NCBI RefSeq assembly: GCF_014633365.1
Contig: NC_068344.1
Span: 34,780,670-34,844,669, forward strand
Source: Diospyros lotus
Lineage: Eukaryota; Streptophyta; Magnoliopsida; Ericales; Ebenaceae
Length of the DNA: 64,000 bases
Direction of reading: 5' to 3'
Shown: one piece after another, positions 1-11,208 of the stretch
How the letters are laid out: each line of letters opens with the position of its first letter
Numbering within the stretch: the stretch's first letter is position 1
The notes under the pieces: model-generated
The model's input: only the letters and a program-made list of their open reading frames with translations
What the model was told of the DNA's origin: nothing
Databases searched by the model: none
Program-made: the position numbers and the translations under genes

Positions 1-353
1 ATTAACTGCTATATAAAGGGGTTATTGTCCCCAATTGAAAAAGTAGTTTTGATATCTTTGCATCCCCATCAACAGAGAAATTCTAAGAAATTAGAAATCA
101 ATTGGAAGATCAAAATACCCGTTTTTTGATTAATCATCATAATGGATACAAGTACGCTTCCGTTTGTTATTTATTTCATTCTTAGTGATTTGATATGAAC
201 GTTCTTGAAATTTGGATAAGCATTCTACATGTTACACTATTTTGTTCATTTACTGCAAAAGAAAAACTCATAATTTAGAATAATCCTGTAATTATCACTT
301 TAATGTGTGTGTGTGTACATCAGCTTCTTCCTTAATTTCATCGAAGGTCTCAC
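1..353. other. AT-rich DNA downstream of SULTR copy-1 exon 2
   Basis: No gene is seen here. In the two intact sulfate transporter copies exon 3 lies only about 145 bases beyond exon 2, so it should fall near position 40-210. Nothing like it is present, so the gene copy is either cut here or its intron 2 has been enlarged by foreign DNA. A short GT repeat lies near 305-317, matching the GT tract in intron 2 of the intact copies. Confidence 0.5.
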
Positions 354-1111
354 CTCAAGAAGCCCATGGCCGTTTGAAGGAGACCTGCGAAGAAGGTGGC
401 CGTGAAAACCAGGTGAAGATACAAGTCCGGATTATCATTTGGCGACACTTTGTCTCCGATCGTCGATGATATAAGCAAAGAACAGGCCGCCACCGTTCCA
501 ACAGCAACATGCTTGGAGCTGCCAAACACGGCATAAACAAGGGGAGGAACAAAGCTTGAATCTGCATGTTATATAAACAAATTAAAACACGAATTTTTTT
601 TTTTAAAGCAAAACCAATTACCACCTTGCCTTGCGTGCACTAACAATGACACATGAGTGATCTTTATCCTAAATTTCTTGATCTTTATTCAGTATCAATG
701 ATTTATGACTTAAGACAGTGTTATTCGAGGCAGTAGTATGAGCGAATGCAATTTCATAGTGTTAAAGCATATATTTTGTCGACGGAAGGACTTACAGAGG
801 CCGATGACCGGAGGGACGTTGGCGAGCTTGGCGTAGCTGATTCCCTGGGGAATGGCGAGGCTGGCGATGGTGGTTCCGGCCAGAAGATCGTACCGGAACA
901 GGCGAAGGTTGTAGTTGGGGAGCCACTGGAAGATTGGGACGAAGTATTGGATTGCTTTCTTGGTTTTACCGGAAAATGTCTGGTTCTTGAAGTCGTGGAA
1001 CGGATCGTCGGGGAAGAGAGTCTCCTTGACGGCCGCCTTGAATGTGGTGGCGAAGCTTCTTGGAGTGGCGAAGCTCACCGTCTGGTCGGCGGATTCAGCT
1101 GGACTTGCCAT
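354..1111 (-). pseudogene. 5' fragment of SULTR3-like sulfate transporter (copy 1, exons 1-2)
   Basis: Two exons of a group 3 sulfate/proton symporter-like protein are seen: exon 1 at 796-1111 (ATG at 1109-1111) and exon 2 at 354-561. They have the same lengths (316 and 208 bases), splice sites and frame as in the intact copies at 22018 and 31869. Exon 1 encodes the cytosolic N-terminus (FPDDPFHDFKNQ) and the first membrane segments; exon 2 starts SSFVPPLVYAVFGSS. Both are open, with a few substitutions (GTTIAS for GITIAS, an R-to-H change in exon 2). Exon 3 is missing at its expected place. The promoter is also lost: homology to the intact copies stops near 1200, before their TATA box. I infer a truncated, probably non-functional copy, but exons 3-12 could lie beyond the window edge. 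Confidence 0.75.
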
Positions 1112-1271
1112 GGCCGGCCGCTACAGAGAGAGATACAGAGCTAGGGGGAGAGAGACAGAGTTTGTTGTTCGTTTGAAGTGGCTTAAACAGACGTACTGAC
1201 ATGGGAATGAGCCTCTTATCTTTGAGCCGGGATGTTGTGCAGCTGTCCCCTTCCTTGTACAGTTAGGATGC

Positions 1272-1440
1272 ACATCATTCATTTTTAAATAATAATTTTT
1301 ACAAAAAAATTATAAAATCAAATAAAAAAATTATAAAATCAAATAATAACATATATATAATCAACATATATTTCATTTATAATTTTTTTTTTAATTTTAT
1401 AACTTTTTTACAAAAATTATTATTTAAAAATTGGTGATGT
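1272..1440. repeat. Inverted-repeat MITE-like element
   Basis: The two ends are imperfect inverted repeats of about 45 bases. The left arm begins ACATCATTCATTTTTAAATA, and the right arm, read on the minus strand, begins ACATCACCAATTTTTAAATA. Both continue into matching AT-rich sequence, and the centre is AT-rich. No target duplication was recognised, so the superfamily is unassigned. Confidence 0.5.
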
Positions 1441-1556
1441 AACTGTTTTTCATTGGCTGGACAATAAAAAAGATAACAAAATGGGACAGCAGATCATGTC
1501 CCCTTATTTTTTCTCTTATCCCCTAAATGGTATTCCAATAAATAAAAAAATATAAT

Positions 1557-1995
1557 AGGGCCCTCTTATCTTTCACCTAATTCCTTCCCCCCCCAACCAT
1601 CTTGCCCGCTCCCCCCTAGTGGCAGGACAGGGGCCGGGGGAGGAACCTTGTAAACATGGGGAGGGGAAAACGTTGTAAAACAAGTGTTCTCTGCAAATAA
1701 AAAAAAAAAAAATAAGAGGACCCTCAATTTTTCCCCTTATTTTTCCACATATGTGATGGAAAAATAAGCCTGAGGGCCCCTCTTATCTTCCCCCAACCCC
1801 AACCCCCACCCCCCCCAAAAAAAAAATCATGTTAGTGGCAGCACAGCACTGGAGAACGTTGTAAATAAGAGGGGAGGGGGAAACGTTGTAAATAACGGAA
1901 AACAAGTGTTCCTGCAAATAAAAAAAATAAATACGAGGGCCCGCCGTCAATCGATCATTCCCCTTATATTTCCACATGTGATGGAAAAGTAAGCC
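1557..1995. repeat. Two-copy direct duplication of about 210-220 bp
   Basis: Units at about 1557-1768 and 1775-1995 share the same order of motifs: GGGCCC(C)TCTTATCTT, a C-rich run, a GGGGAAA(A)CGTTGTAAA segment, AAACAAGTGTTC, GCAAATAAAAAA, and a final block with CACAT(AT)GTGATGGAAAA. No gene is evident. Short reading frames here are low-complexity and do not look coding. Confidence 0.55.
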
Positions 1996-2129
1996 TTTGA
2001 AAAATAAGACTTTAGATAGTGACAGGGAGCGGAGAAAAATAAAGAAAAAAATACTGACAAATTATAAATGAGTAGAAAAATAAAAAAAAAATACTGACAA
2101 ATAAGGGGGGAAAATTCATTTTTCCCCTT

Positions 2130-2173
2130 ATTTACGGTCATGCCACATGTACACACGTGGCATGACCGTAAAT
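2130..2173. repeat. Perfect hairpin-forming inverted repeat
   Basis: The 17-base arms ATTTACGGTCATGCCAC and GTGGCATGACCGTAAAT are perfectly complementary and separated by about 10 bases. The sequence lies in AT-rich spacer. It could be the remnant of a small MITE; no flanking gene suggests a terminator role. Confidence 0.6.
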
Positions 2174-2174
2174 A

Positions 2175-2515
2175 CACAGGACATTCCTTTCTTCTTGCGT
2201 CGGGTGCACTTCGGCCCATTTCCAACTAGGCCAATCCACAGGACATTCCTTTCTTCTTGCCTAGCACAGCATCTTGTTCGGCCCAAATATTGGGCTTAGG
2301 CCGGATGGGCCGGCCTAAAGCCAGATACTTACATCCGTATTTGCAATGTATGGGTTCTAGATTCTAGATTTGTTCATGTAAAAGGGCAGCAAAAAAGTAA
2401 TCTAAAAAATGCTTATATCATTTATTTGAACTAATGATAAGAATAGCTAGGTCTGGTTTTTTAAGCATGCCCGATAACCTATTAATTATGTATATTGTAC
2501 ATGTGTAGGCTCTTA
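2175..2515 (+). pseudogene. Relic of SULTR intron 5 (plus orientation)
   Basis: This stretch is the reverse complement of the middle of intron 5 in both intact sulfate transporter copies (about 19080-19400 and 29590-29880). Shared landmarks include the GGCCTAAAGCCAG block, TTCATGTAAAAGGGCA and the block ending CATGC(C/A)CGATAACC. It shows that a plus-strand gene copy once extended through this region. Exon 5 to its left and exon 6 to its right are not recognisable. Confidence 0.65.
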
Positions 2516-2529
2516 AAGTTTGAATTATA

Positions 2530-3850
2530 TATCTTTTTATTTACTTGAATAAAAGAGAAGAAAACGAACACATTTACACAGACCAAAAAGAAAACTACGT
2601 CGTTTTGGGCAGCCAGCAGCTGCCACGCGACATGCGCTGAGCTGCCTTCCAAATGACTTTTTAATTAAACCCTGAATTTCAATGTGTTCGGGCAGAAGAA
2701 ATTGTGCAACAAAAGAGGGAAATAAGGAGAGGAAGAGGAATGCGCACAGTGGTGAAAGTGGGATAAATTTGGGGAATAAATCTGATTTAATCAAAGATTA
2801 ATTAACTAGGTAAGTAGCTAGAGAAATATGTATTAATAATTTTGTACTGTTAGAATTTAATCTTGGGTACGATTTTGTTAACTTTGGAATGTTATATTAT
2901 TTTGCAGTGTATATTAATTTGGTGGTGTGTGGACGTAAAAACATTAAAATCCTTTAACTAAAGGCAAGCTTCTTACTACTTTTGTAAGCTCTTTCTATTT
3001 TATGAATTCTATGCCTTCCTTTAATTTAATTCAATTTCGTGTATTAATTATATCAGTTAAGAAATTTATTAATATAAATTAATTTAGATTTAATAAGAGA
3101 CTCGCTGAAGTTTTATTTGTTGAGTGCCTACGGGGTATTGTGTTGCCCCTATTTCTTTTGAAATGATGTCGAACCTGATTCGAGACTAGGTTTCTAGAGG
3201 TTTGGCGGGATTTGGTTGTGGTTATGGTTTTCTGTGAGTTGGAGTCTTGATAACGAGAGACATGAATTGTCAACTGGTGAGATGAAGTGTTGATCATTTA
3301 GTGATACTGGAGCGAACCATTTACCAGGTCGATGACGGTTCTCGACTGGTTGTCCCTAGTCACAGTTGGTTGATCGGTACCTGGTAATTGTTAATCAGTA
3401 CCCGGTCATTGTTGATCGACTCTATCATTATGTAGCATAACGCATGGCTTGACATTGCATGAGATTGGGTTTACATCACTAAGGGAATAAATAAGATGAG
3501 TATGCTTGGACACGAGGATGTTAGTTTGCCTAGGTGCACAAGCATTACATTGTATGTGTATTCTTAGGTGGGCAGAACATGGCTTGATGCCTGACTTATA
3601 GAGGTTGATGTATCACGTTAATACTCACTATACCATTGCATATGTTATTTTTTGCATTGCATGGTTATGATATCATATATCTTTACTAGCTAAGGCCTTG
3701 GGCCCATATGATCTATGCTAGTCTGGGCCTCGGGCTCATATGATTTATGCCAACCAGTTCGTGACTGCATGCAGTAGGTTTGTATGCCGATATTTAGGTG
3801 TCAAGTTGTGCATTTCTTATATGGGCCCCAAGGACTGCCATTATGTGCAT
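2530..3850. other. Unassigned spacer, possibly LTR-derived
   Basis: No protein-coding gene is seen. Base composition changes at about 3060 from AT-rich to mixed, G/T-rich sequence (to about 3850) with short internal echoes such as GGTACCTGGTAATTGTTAATCAG followed by a similar GTACCCGGTCATTGTTGATC, and GGGCCCATATGAT followed by GGGCTCATATGAT. This texture is common in long terminal repeats, but I could not define ends or target duplications. Confidence 0.25.
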
Positions 3851-3854
3851 TGGT

Positions 3855-6180
3855 ATATAGTAAATTACAGTTTAATTAAGCTTGGCAAGATCGAACAAGT
3901 TTTCATGGCAATAATATTAATGTATATGATGTCCTGTAGATGGCTAGTGATGGCACAATTTTATTCCGAATGTTGCTATGCAGGAGTTAAATTTATTGAC
4001 ATAATGGGTTGGAAACCCTAGTTGAGGTCCTAAAAACATGGAAGCAAGAGAGATTAAGGTGCCCTTTACCATTCTACAATTCTTATTCATAATTATATAT
4101 TATAATCACTACAAAAAAATCAGCATTTAGCGGCAATTTTTTTTGCATTTTAACCGCCGCTAAGTATTTTAGTAGCGGTTTTCACCACCGATAAGTCAGC
4201 CATCGCGAAGCGTTTAGCGGCGATTTTCAGCAATCGCTGGAATAACCGCCGCTAATTTTAAATTTTGTAGTGGTTTTTAAAACCGCCACTAAATAAACGA
4301 TTTAATGGCGGTTTCTATAATATTTAGTGGCGGTTTTGAAACCGCCGCTAAAATTAACATTTTATTTTTAAAAATTTTTAAAAAAATAAAATTTTAATTT
4401 TAGCGGTGGTTTCAAAACTGCTGCTAAAATTAACAATTTAATTTTTTTTATTAATTTTAGCGGCGATTTTAAAACCGTCGCTAAAATAAAAAATTTAATT
4501 TTTTTACGGCCCGCACAAGCCAGGCCGACCCGTTCGCTCGGCCCATTCACGCTAGGTGGCGATGCTGGAAATTAAATCCCAGCATGCTCTCCCCAAGTTT
4601 TGAACCCAAGACCTCTTATGCGCGCGTGCGCATGCGAAGAATTCCTTAACATATATGCACATATATATATATTATATACTAATTTAATAACTAATTTCCA
4701 AAATTATATTTTATATTTTTTAATATATATTAAAAATATTTATTAATTGATTATTTTTAAAAGAATAATAGAATAAATTAAAAATAAATTAATTGATTAA
4801 AAATAAAAAAGAAGATTTTATATATTTTTTAAAAATTATTAAAATTTTATATATTAATTTTTTTTATTTTTTAAATTATATTTTTAATGAATTTTACTAT
4901 TAATTTAAATGCAATTTTATATTTATTTTTAAGATTTTATATTTATTTAATTTTTAATTATTTTCTTAAGCAAAATTTAATTTTTTAATAAAAATAATGA
5001 ATTTTAATATTTCAGATTTTTATTTAATTTAATTTTTATTTTTTTTTTCAATTTAGCGGCGGTTTTGAAAACCGCCGCTAAATTTAATTTTTTAATGAAA
5101 AATTTTATTTTATTTTTAATTTTGAATTATTTAATTTTTTTAATTTTAGCGACGGTTTTAAAAAAATCGTCTCTAAATTTAATAATTTTTGAATTTTGCG
5201 GCGATTTTTGAAAACCGTCCCAAATGTTAATTTAATTTTAATTTTAAATTATTTAATTTTTTTAAATTTAACGCAGATTTAATTTTTTTTGAATTTTGTG
5301 GCGGTTTTTGAAAACCGCCGCAAATGTTAATTTAATTTTAATTTTAAATTATTATTATTTTTTTAATTTTCGTGAAAAAGAATTTAATTTTTTTATTATT
5401 TAATTATTTTTTAAATTTAGCGACGATTTTTCAAAATCACCGCAAAAAAATATGTTTTACTGAATTTTGTAGCGGTTTTATGAAACCGCCGCAAAATTTT
5501 AAAGAAACCGTCGCAAAAATCATATTTTGCGGCGGTTTCAAAACCACTGCAAAATACCATATTTTGCGGCGGTTTTTAGAACCGCCGCAAAAAAATTGTC
5601 GCAAAAAATTAATTTTTTTATAGTGAATTGTTATGATATAATAATAACGATTTTATACATATTTTTTTTATATGAAACGACGTATTTCATAATTAACTAT
5701 TCATTGAAAATACAAAATATCTAGTAAACCGGGTTACAATTACAAAGAATGCAACTATCACGTCATTCTAATTAAGAAAAAACCACATTAAAGTAATATA
5801 TGATTACATAAATGATATTAGTATTTCATTCTAATGACATTTTTTATTCAACATTTTGTAAAACAATAATTTTCCTTACCCTATTGAGTAAATTTTAATT
5901 TGTAGGTGGGTTTTGTGAACCCTGGGCTTTAGATCATGGAGAAGTTGATAGTAACAAATTTGGTAGAGAAAATTGGGAAAGAAATATATTCTTATCACTT
6001 GAAGATGCTGTGGAGGCATGCAGATTTGAACTCAAAAGATCAAAGCAAGTCAATACATTAAGGGTGGAATTATGCAGTTAGAACTTGTAACCCTAAATGT
6101 ATGTAAATGAAGAAAGGCATCCATCCGTTTAGGCTGGGTGGGAAAATATATACATATATTAGTTATCCTCAAGTTTTGTA
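3855..6180 (+). pseudogene. 3' fragment of SULTR3-like transporter (fragment A, exons 11-12)
   Basis: The exon 11 relic (3984-4058) encodes part of the STAS domain but is 75 instead of 77 bases, so the frame is broken. The exon 12 relic starts at 5906 after a TAG acceptor and corresponds to the end of the STAS domain (VNPxLxxMEKLIVT), with in-frame stops and a shifted frame. The intron between them contains a whole CACTA transposon (4107-5625). After the exon, the 3' UTR-like sequence to about 6260 is the reverse complement of the sequence after fragment B, so A and B are tail-to-tail. Exons 1-10 are missing, apart from the intron-5 relic at 2175-2515. Confidence 0.8.
4107..5625. mobile_element. 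Non-autonomous CACTA (En/Spm) DNA transposon, 1519 bp
   Basis: The left end reads CACTACAAAAAAAT and the right end, on the minus strand, CACTATAAAAAAATTAA. A 3-bp target duplication AAT flanks it (4104-4106 and 5626-5628). The interior carries many copies, in both orientations, of a motif like TTTAGCGGCGGTTTT/AAACCGCCGCTAAA, the pattern of subterminal binding sites for CACTA transposase. No transposase reading frame is present, so it must have moved using another element's enzyme. The homologous intron of pseudogene C (around 15146) is an uninterrupted empty site: TATAATTGTCATGATATAAT there matches TATAAT plus TTGTTATGATATAAT across the insertion here. Confidence 0.93.
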
Positions 6181-6184
6181 TTAG

Positions 6185-6990
6185 CTTTTATGTTTGATTT
6201 TTAATATTTTGAATAAAATTATCACCTTTTTTTTTTTTTTAATCCTTGGTGGTCTATGACATTTTAAAAAGACGTCAAAAGTGTTGCAAAGCTCGGTTAC
6301 GTAAAATAGAAAAGGAAAAGAAATACTGGTTAAACCTAATTATATACTTACCTTAGGTTTAACTACTTTTACTTTCTTTTTGAAGTTAAAATTATTATTA
6401 TATTTTAAAAATTAAAATTAAATTAATTTTAATAAAAATTAAATACCTGTGATTGTGTAATTATTATAAGTGGGGGACACGATATTAAAAAAGTATTTAT
6501 TAATATGCTTTTGACTTTGAAAATTTAACGATCTCTTTAAAATGTATTGATTGATTTAACCTTCATTCTAAAAGTTATAGTAATTTATTGAAATCCTTTT
6601 AAAACTCATTCATGAAATTAAATCTATAATTAAAATGTAAAAACTTACTTAACACTTCATCGTGCTATTGAATATACAAAACATTTGGACATTAGGTATT
6701 TGAGAAAGATTTAAACTTTGGTCAAAACAAAGACCCAAATTTGGTCCAATATAGTTTGCCCGTCTAAGATAAAATTTATACACCTTTATACCTAATGGTA
6801 AAGGAGGTGACAAAAAGATAACCCATGACGATCCGATAGGAAAGTAATGATTGTAACAAAAATATTCCATTTCTTGAGAAAACAAACTAATTACATAATG
6901 AAAAACAAAAATACTCATCAAAATGATCCAAAAAATGCAAAAATGCCATTGCTAGATGTAATCAAATGAAAACATGGACCACCAAGGACA
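6185..6990. other. Spacer between inverted fragments A and B
   Basis: No gene. From about 6380 to 6810 this AT-rich DNA matches the sequence just downstream of the intact copy E (26780-27185), including the ATTGTGTAATTATTAT and CCTTTATACCTAATGGTAAAG blocks; part of it also recurs near 37540-37660. It is therefore old 3' flanking DNA of the sulfate transporter that was duplicated along with the gene. Confidence 0.65.
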
Positions 6991-6999
6991 AAAAAAAAT

Positions 7000-8265
7000 A
7001 AAAAAAAAATGTGATAATTTTATTCAAAAGATTAAAAACCAAACATGAAAACTGATACAAAACTTGAGGATAACTAATATATGTTACTTTAATGGGTTTT
7101 ATAGTTGCATTCTTTGTAATTGTAACCCAGTTCATTAGATATTTTTATTTTCAATGGATAATTAATTATGAATTATGTCATTTCATATAAAAAGAAAAAA
7201 ATATGTATAAAATTGTTATTATTATATCATGATGATAATTATAATATATAATTATGAATAAGAACTATAGAATGGTGAAGAACACCTTAATCTCTCTTGC
7301 TTCCATGTTTTTTAGGACCTCAATTAGGGTTTCCACCCCCGTTATGTCAATAGATGTAACTCCTGCATAGCAATATTCATATTTGTATTACAAACTTCAA
7401 TAACAAAAATCAGAATAAAATTGTGCCATCACTAGCCATCTACAAGACATCATATACATTAATATTGTTGCCATGGAAACTTGTTCAATCTTCCCAAGCT
7501 TAATTAAACTGTACATTACTACTTAGATCATCAAACTTACCTCCCAAATCCAACAAAATATGCTCAATGTCATTCTCTTTATCCTCTTCATCTCTAACCC
7601 ACCTCAAAATTCTGATAAAAAATTTGAACAAAGACAAGAACGCAAGAGCAAAACTTCATCAATCTCAATTGTTCACAAAAATCAAAGATTAAAGTAAAAT
7701 CAAAGATTAAAGTTTACCTTTCTCTAATGTAAGTGTAGTTTGCAAAGTAAATAGGGGAACCGAGTTGCAGAACGATGATTCTAACCGGATTGATTGCACC
7801 AGGATACTGCTTGACATCGCCATATAATGTCGAGTTTGGTACCTTCCCTAGTTTGCAGCTAGCTGGCCTTGCCACATACAGTAGTAGGGCTATAGAAATA
7901 GAAGGGTTGTAAACAATTCAACAAGGTAAATTTTTATACAAAAATAATGCGACTCATTAATAATCAACCATATATCGATGTGCTTTGTATATAGCTTAAG
8001 GATAACATGAGGCCAATGTCCATGCTAATGAAGGAGACGCCGAAGAAAGCAACCATGCAAATGCAGAAATCGAACTTGTCAGTCTTAAAGAGGTGATAGG
8101 CCTTCTTGTACTTGACCAAGCCGAACATAGCTGACATGATAGTGGTGAAAAAGGCGACGAGATGGGTGTAGCGAAAGAGATGAGCTAGCAAGAGAAGGAT
8201 GAGCATCATGCAGAGGACACCACCACGTTTGACATTGCTGTCTTGCACCCAGCGTTGAAGTTAAC
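7000..8265 (-). pseudogene. Internal/3' fragment of SULTR3-like transporter (fragment B, exons 8-11)
   Basis: Relics of exon 8 (about 7990-8265), exon 9 (about 7726-7893), exon 10 (7541-7602) and exon 11 (7286-7362) are in the right order on the minus strand. Defects are plain: one G is missing in exon 8 near 8214-8218 (frameshift), the exon 8 donor has changed from GT to TT (TCC then TTAAGC), and the exon 9 acceptor region is deleted. Exon 12 has been removed cleanly, the 3' UTR joining directly to intron 11 near 7082. Exon 8 breaks at about 8265 into unrelated repeated DNA, so exons 1-7 are absent. Confidence 0.82.
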
Positions 8266-8274
8266 GGCGGATTT

Positions 8275-9075
8275 CACGAACAACGGATTTGAGATTGAAA
8301 TGTTAGATTGATTTTGAGACGAAAAAAATTTAATTCAGATTTGAGATGAATTTTGAGACAAAAAATTTTCTTATTTAGATTTGAGGTGGATTTTAAAATG
8401 AAAAAATATTTGTCTGAAATTTGAGATAATTTTTTTTTTTGTCTTAGATTAGAGATGAATTTTCAAACGAAAATTATTCATCTCAAATTAGAGACGAATT
8501 TTAAGACGAAAAATACCTCATTCAAGAATTGTTTTTGATCCAATCCGTAGGAATCAATAGAAAAGGCAAATCCCTTATGATACACCAAATCTGGCTCAGT
8601 TATTGATAGAGTGAATAGATCTGCCATTTCTTAAAATCTCTCTTCTGATTCAAAATCGTGGTGTAACGTGTATCCTCCCCTGTTCTGATCATGGAATAGA
8701 TGAAATAAATCAAAAAATGGATTTTTGTTCAAGAATGAAATCTTATTGGAACTATCCATATCCGGTTCATCCTTCGGAACCATATCACATCCCGGATCTG
8801 ATGAAATAGGATGAATTGAGACAGGATTTTGTAAATACGTAATTATTTTGAATATATTCACCATTTCTTTATCCGTTTTAGATTAGAGATGGATTTTGAG
8901 ACGAAAAATTATCCATCCCAAATTTGAGACAAAATTTTCTTTTCAATTTGGAGACTGATTTGGAGACGAAAAGTTATCCATCTTAGATTAGAGATGAATT
9001 TTGATATGAAAAATTATTCGTCTCAAATTTGAGATGGATTTTGTGATGGATTTTATATCTGTCTCAAACTTTAGT
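8275..9075. repeat. Degenerate short-motif array (TTGAGACGAAAAATT type)
   Basis: On both sides of the plastid insert (8275-8510 and 8874-9075) a motif close to TTTGAGACGAATTTTGAGAC, often with GAAAAATTATTCATCTCAAA, recurs in both orientations. The texture is that of the subterminal repeats of a non-autonomous DNA transposon, similar in style to the CACTA element at 4107. Clear CACTA ends and a target duplication were not found, so the assignment to a transposon is tentative. Confidence 0.5.
8511..8873 (-). pseudogene. ycf2: Nuclear insertion of plastid DNA: ycf2 fragment
   Basis: The minus strand from about 8873 to 8511 encodes an open stretch that I recognise as an internal piece of the plastid protein Ycf2. 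Landmarks are [43 protein letters not shown] and, past the SEERF block, a frame continuing into [13 protein letters not shown]. It has no start, no stop and no promoter. It joins abruptly at both ends to the TTGAGACGAAAAATT-type repeat, so plastid DNA was inserted into, or captured by, that repeat. It is a fragment of roughly 360 bp with little decay, suggesting a fairly recent transfer. It has no expected function in the nucleus. Confidence 0.9.
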
Positions 9076-10600
9076 TGAATTGAAAAAATTAATTTATAAA
9101 AATTAAAATTTTTATTTATAAAAATAGAAAAAAATATTGTGCAATTAATAAAATATATTTATTAAAATTAATGTCTAAATATGTTTATTTTAATTCTAAG
9201 TATATAAATAAATATATTTCATGTGCATAAAATATAAAATAAGTATACATAAATGTAAACTAAATATGAAAAAATTATAAATTAAAATATATATTAAATG
9301 TATAATAATTAATTATTAGCAATATTTATTAAATGTATACAAAATAAAAAAAAGGGAGAGAAGATAGAGAACCAAATGAAAAAAAGGGAGAGAAGATAGA
9401 GAACCGGGCATTTTCGCATTTAAAAAAAATAGTGTATGAATTATATTTTGTTTAATGTTAAAAATATACTAAAACTGAATGGAATAATATTTATAGAGTA
9501 TATAAATACTATTCTTAAATTGAAAAGATTATATAAATATTCTTAGATTGATGATAGAACAAAAAAAGAAAAAAAATACATCAAATTTTAAAATATTGAT
9601 ATATTGCACCATTAACACTACAAAATATTAGATGATTTTTTAATAATCAATTTTAATTTGTGTTTGATTAATCAATTTTCTTTTAAAAGTTCTTTGAGGA
9701 GAATTTGATTTTGGAATTTATCCTAAATAATTAGTAATTTAAATTCATATGGTGGAGGTAAATGAAATTTAAAAATATAATCTAAGTTTATTTTAATATA
9801 AATGAGTTTAAATTATTGTTTGAAATTGAATAAAAATATGAATGAAATTTTATTTGATCTGTTAGGATCATTAAAACAAATAGTAGTTAATTATATATTA
9901 AAGTTAACATTTCATGTACTTATAAATCTGCTATAATTATATATGTTTATTTAAATATCCTAAATACTAAATTAATTTTTTGATCATAAATACTTAATTC
10001 ATGTTGAATAGATTTAACTAATATATCATTAAATATTATAGATACATTATGGGATTATTAATATTGCATAAGAATTTAATTAGGCTTAGGATTGCCATCT
10101 ACTCGCTGCTTTCTTCTATTGTTGCAATTTTGATCTTTTCAATTGTAATTATAAATTATTTAATAATTTTATTAATTGTATAACAAGATTATAATTAGTT
10201 ACTCATTGAATTTATTTGGGTCATTTTCAATTAAGTAATTTATATAAATCATTAATCTTCCTTTCATAGAATTTCTCCATTATTCATATCATTCCGTATT
10301 TCAAAAATATATGAAAAAACGGCACCAAATGCTAGTATTATCCTAGTATAGCACATATATTATTTAATCAATCAAATATTTTGGACGAAAAATACATAAA
10401 TCCCATATACTTCAAAAGTCAATTTAATTCATAAAATATTTGAAAACTAAAAGAGGTTATGTATTTCTTGTGACTACTGCAATAGTTAGGTATTATTAAT
10501 CTCTGTTAGTTAGGTATTTATACTCAATTGAAACTTTAATCACATAGTTACTTATTTCATAGATGTTCGTTAACCATATGTGATTTTAAAATAGCCCACG
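9076..10600. other. AT-rich spacer without recognisable genes
   Basis: The stretch is strongly AT-rich with stop codons throughout. One short direct repeat, AAAAAAAGGGAGAGAAGATAG-like, occurs twice at about 9349-9400. A CACTACAAAATATT sequence near 9616 resembles a CACTA end but has no partner. Confidence 0.5.
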
Positions 10601-11208
10601 GCCATGGTGGGCTTCAGCCCACCCATTTTTTTATTTTTTTTTCTAAAAATGGACTTTCTTGCATAAAAAAATAATCCAAGCCCACCCCCAATCAGCGCCC
10701 AACCCCAAATCTATTGCCTCTCTACAAACCCTACTCGCTCGCTCGCTCGCTCGCCCTCGCTCTCAATCGATAGCTGGGGAGGTCGCATCTGTGGTTCTCT
10801 TGCTCTCGCTGGATTGCTGAAGGCTCCTCTGCTCCTCAACGTCTCCGCCACCTCAACACCGCTGCTGCCTCAACATCACTGCCTTCTCTAGCTCCTCGCT
10901 GTCTCAACGCTGCCGTTGCTGCATCACACCGAAATCACTGGTACAAATATGAGTTTCCTTCTTTCATTTCTGCACCCAAACCAAAGGTACACATTTCAAT
11001 TTCCTTCTTCCATTTCTACCATATTTCAGTTTCCTTTCATCTCTATTATTACCCTTTACTACTTCAAAAATATTTTTATCACTTGTGGGGTTTTGGCCGA
11101 AAATTAAAAACCATATCTATGGAAATCCAGCTTTTAGATCTGACCCATTTTTAGATATATTAACCCCCTTGTCTTGACCTTTCAAAAGGTAGGCGCCGAT
11201 GGTGAAAA
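10600..11208 (+). other. C/T-rich promoter- or UTR-like segment with (GCTC)n
   Basis: An abrupt rise in C content at about 10680 is followed by a CTCG/GCTC repeat (10733-10765), CT-rich and GC-rich sequence and then TTTC-rich sequence. It resembles the 5' end of a plant transcription unit. It lies immediately upstream of pseudogene C but replaces the ancestral SULTR promoter and the first 120 or so bases of exon 1. No convincing reading frame was found. Confidence 0.3.

Noticed and set aside
746..1199. Plus-strand open frames over SULTR exon 1 (also at 21752-22093 and 31468-31969)
   Set aside because: They are antisense shadows of exon 1. They recur in each copy because the exon is conserved.
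2537..2794. 85-codon minus-strand frame near a possible UTR
   Set aside because: No family resemblance and no splice or promoter context to support a gene.
5372..5724. Open frames within the CACTA element
   Set aside because: They arise from the GCGGCGGTTTT-type repeats and AT-rich spacers. There is no transposase motif.
9610..9630. CACTACAAAATATT as a second CACTA transposon end
   Set aside because: No matching TAGTG end and no subterminal motif array were found within several kb on the correct side.
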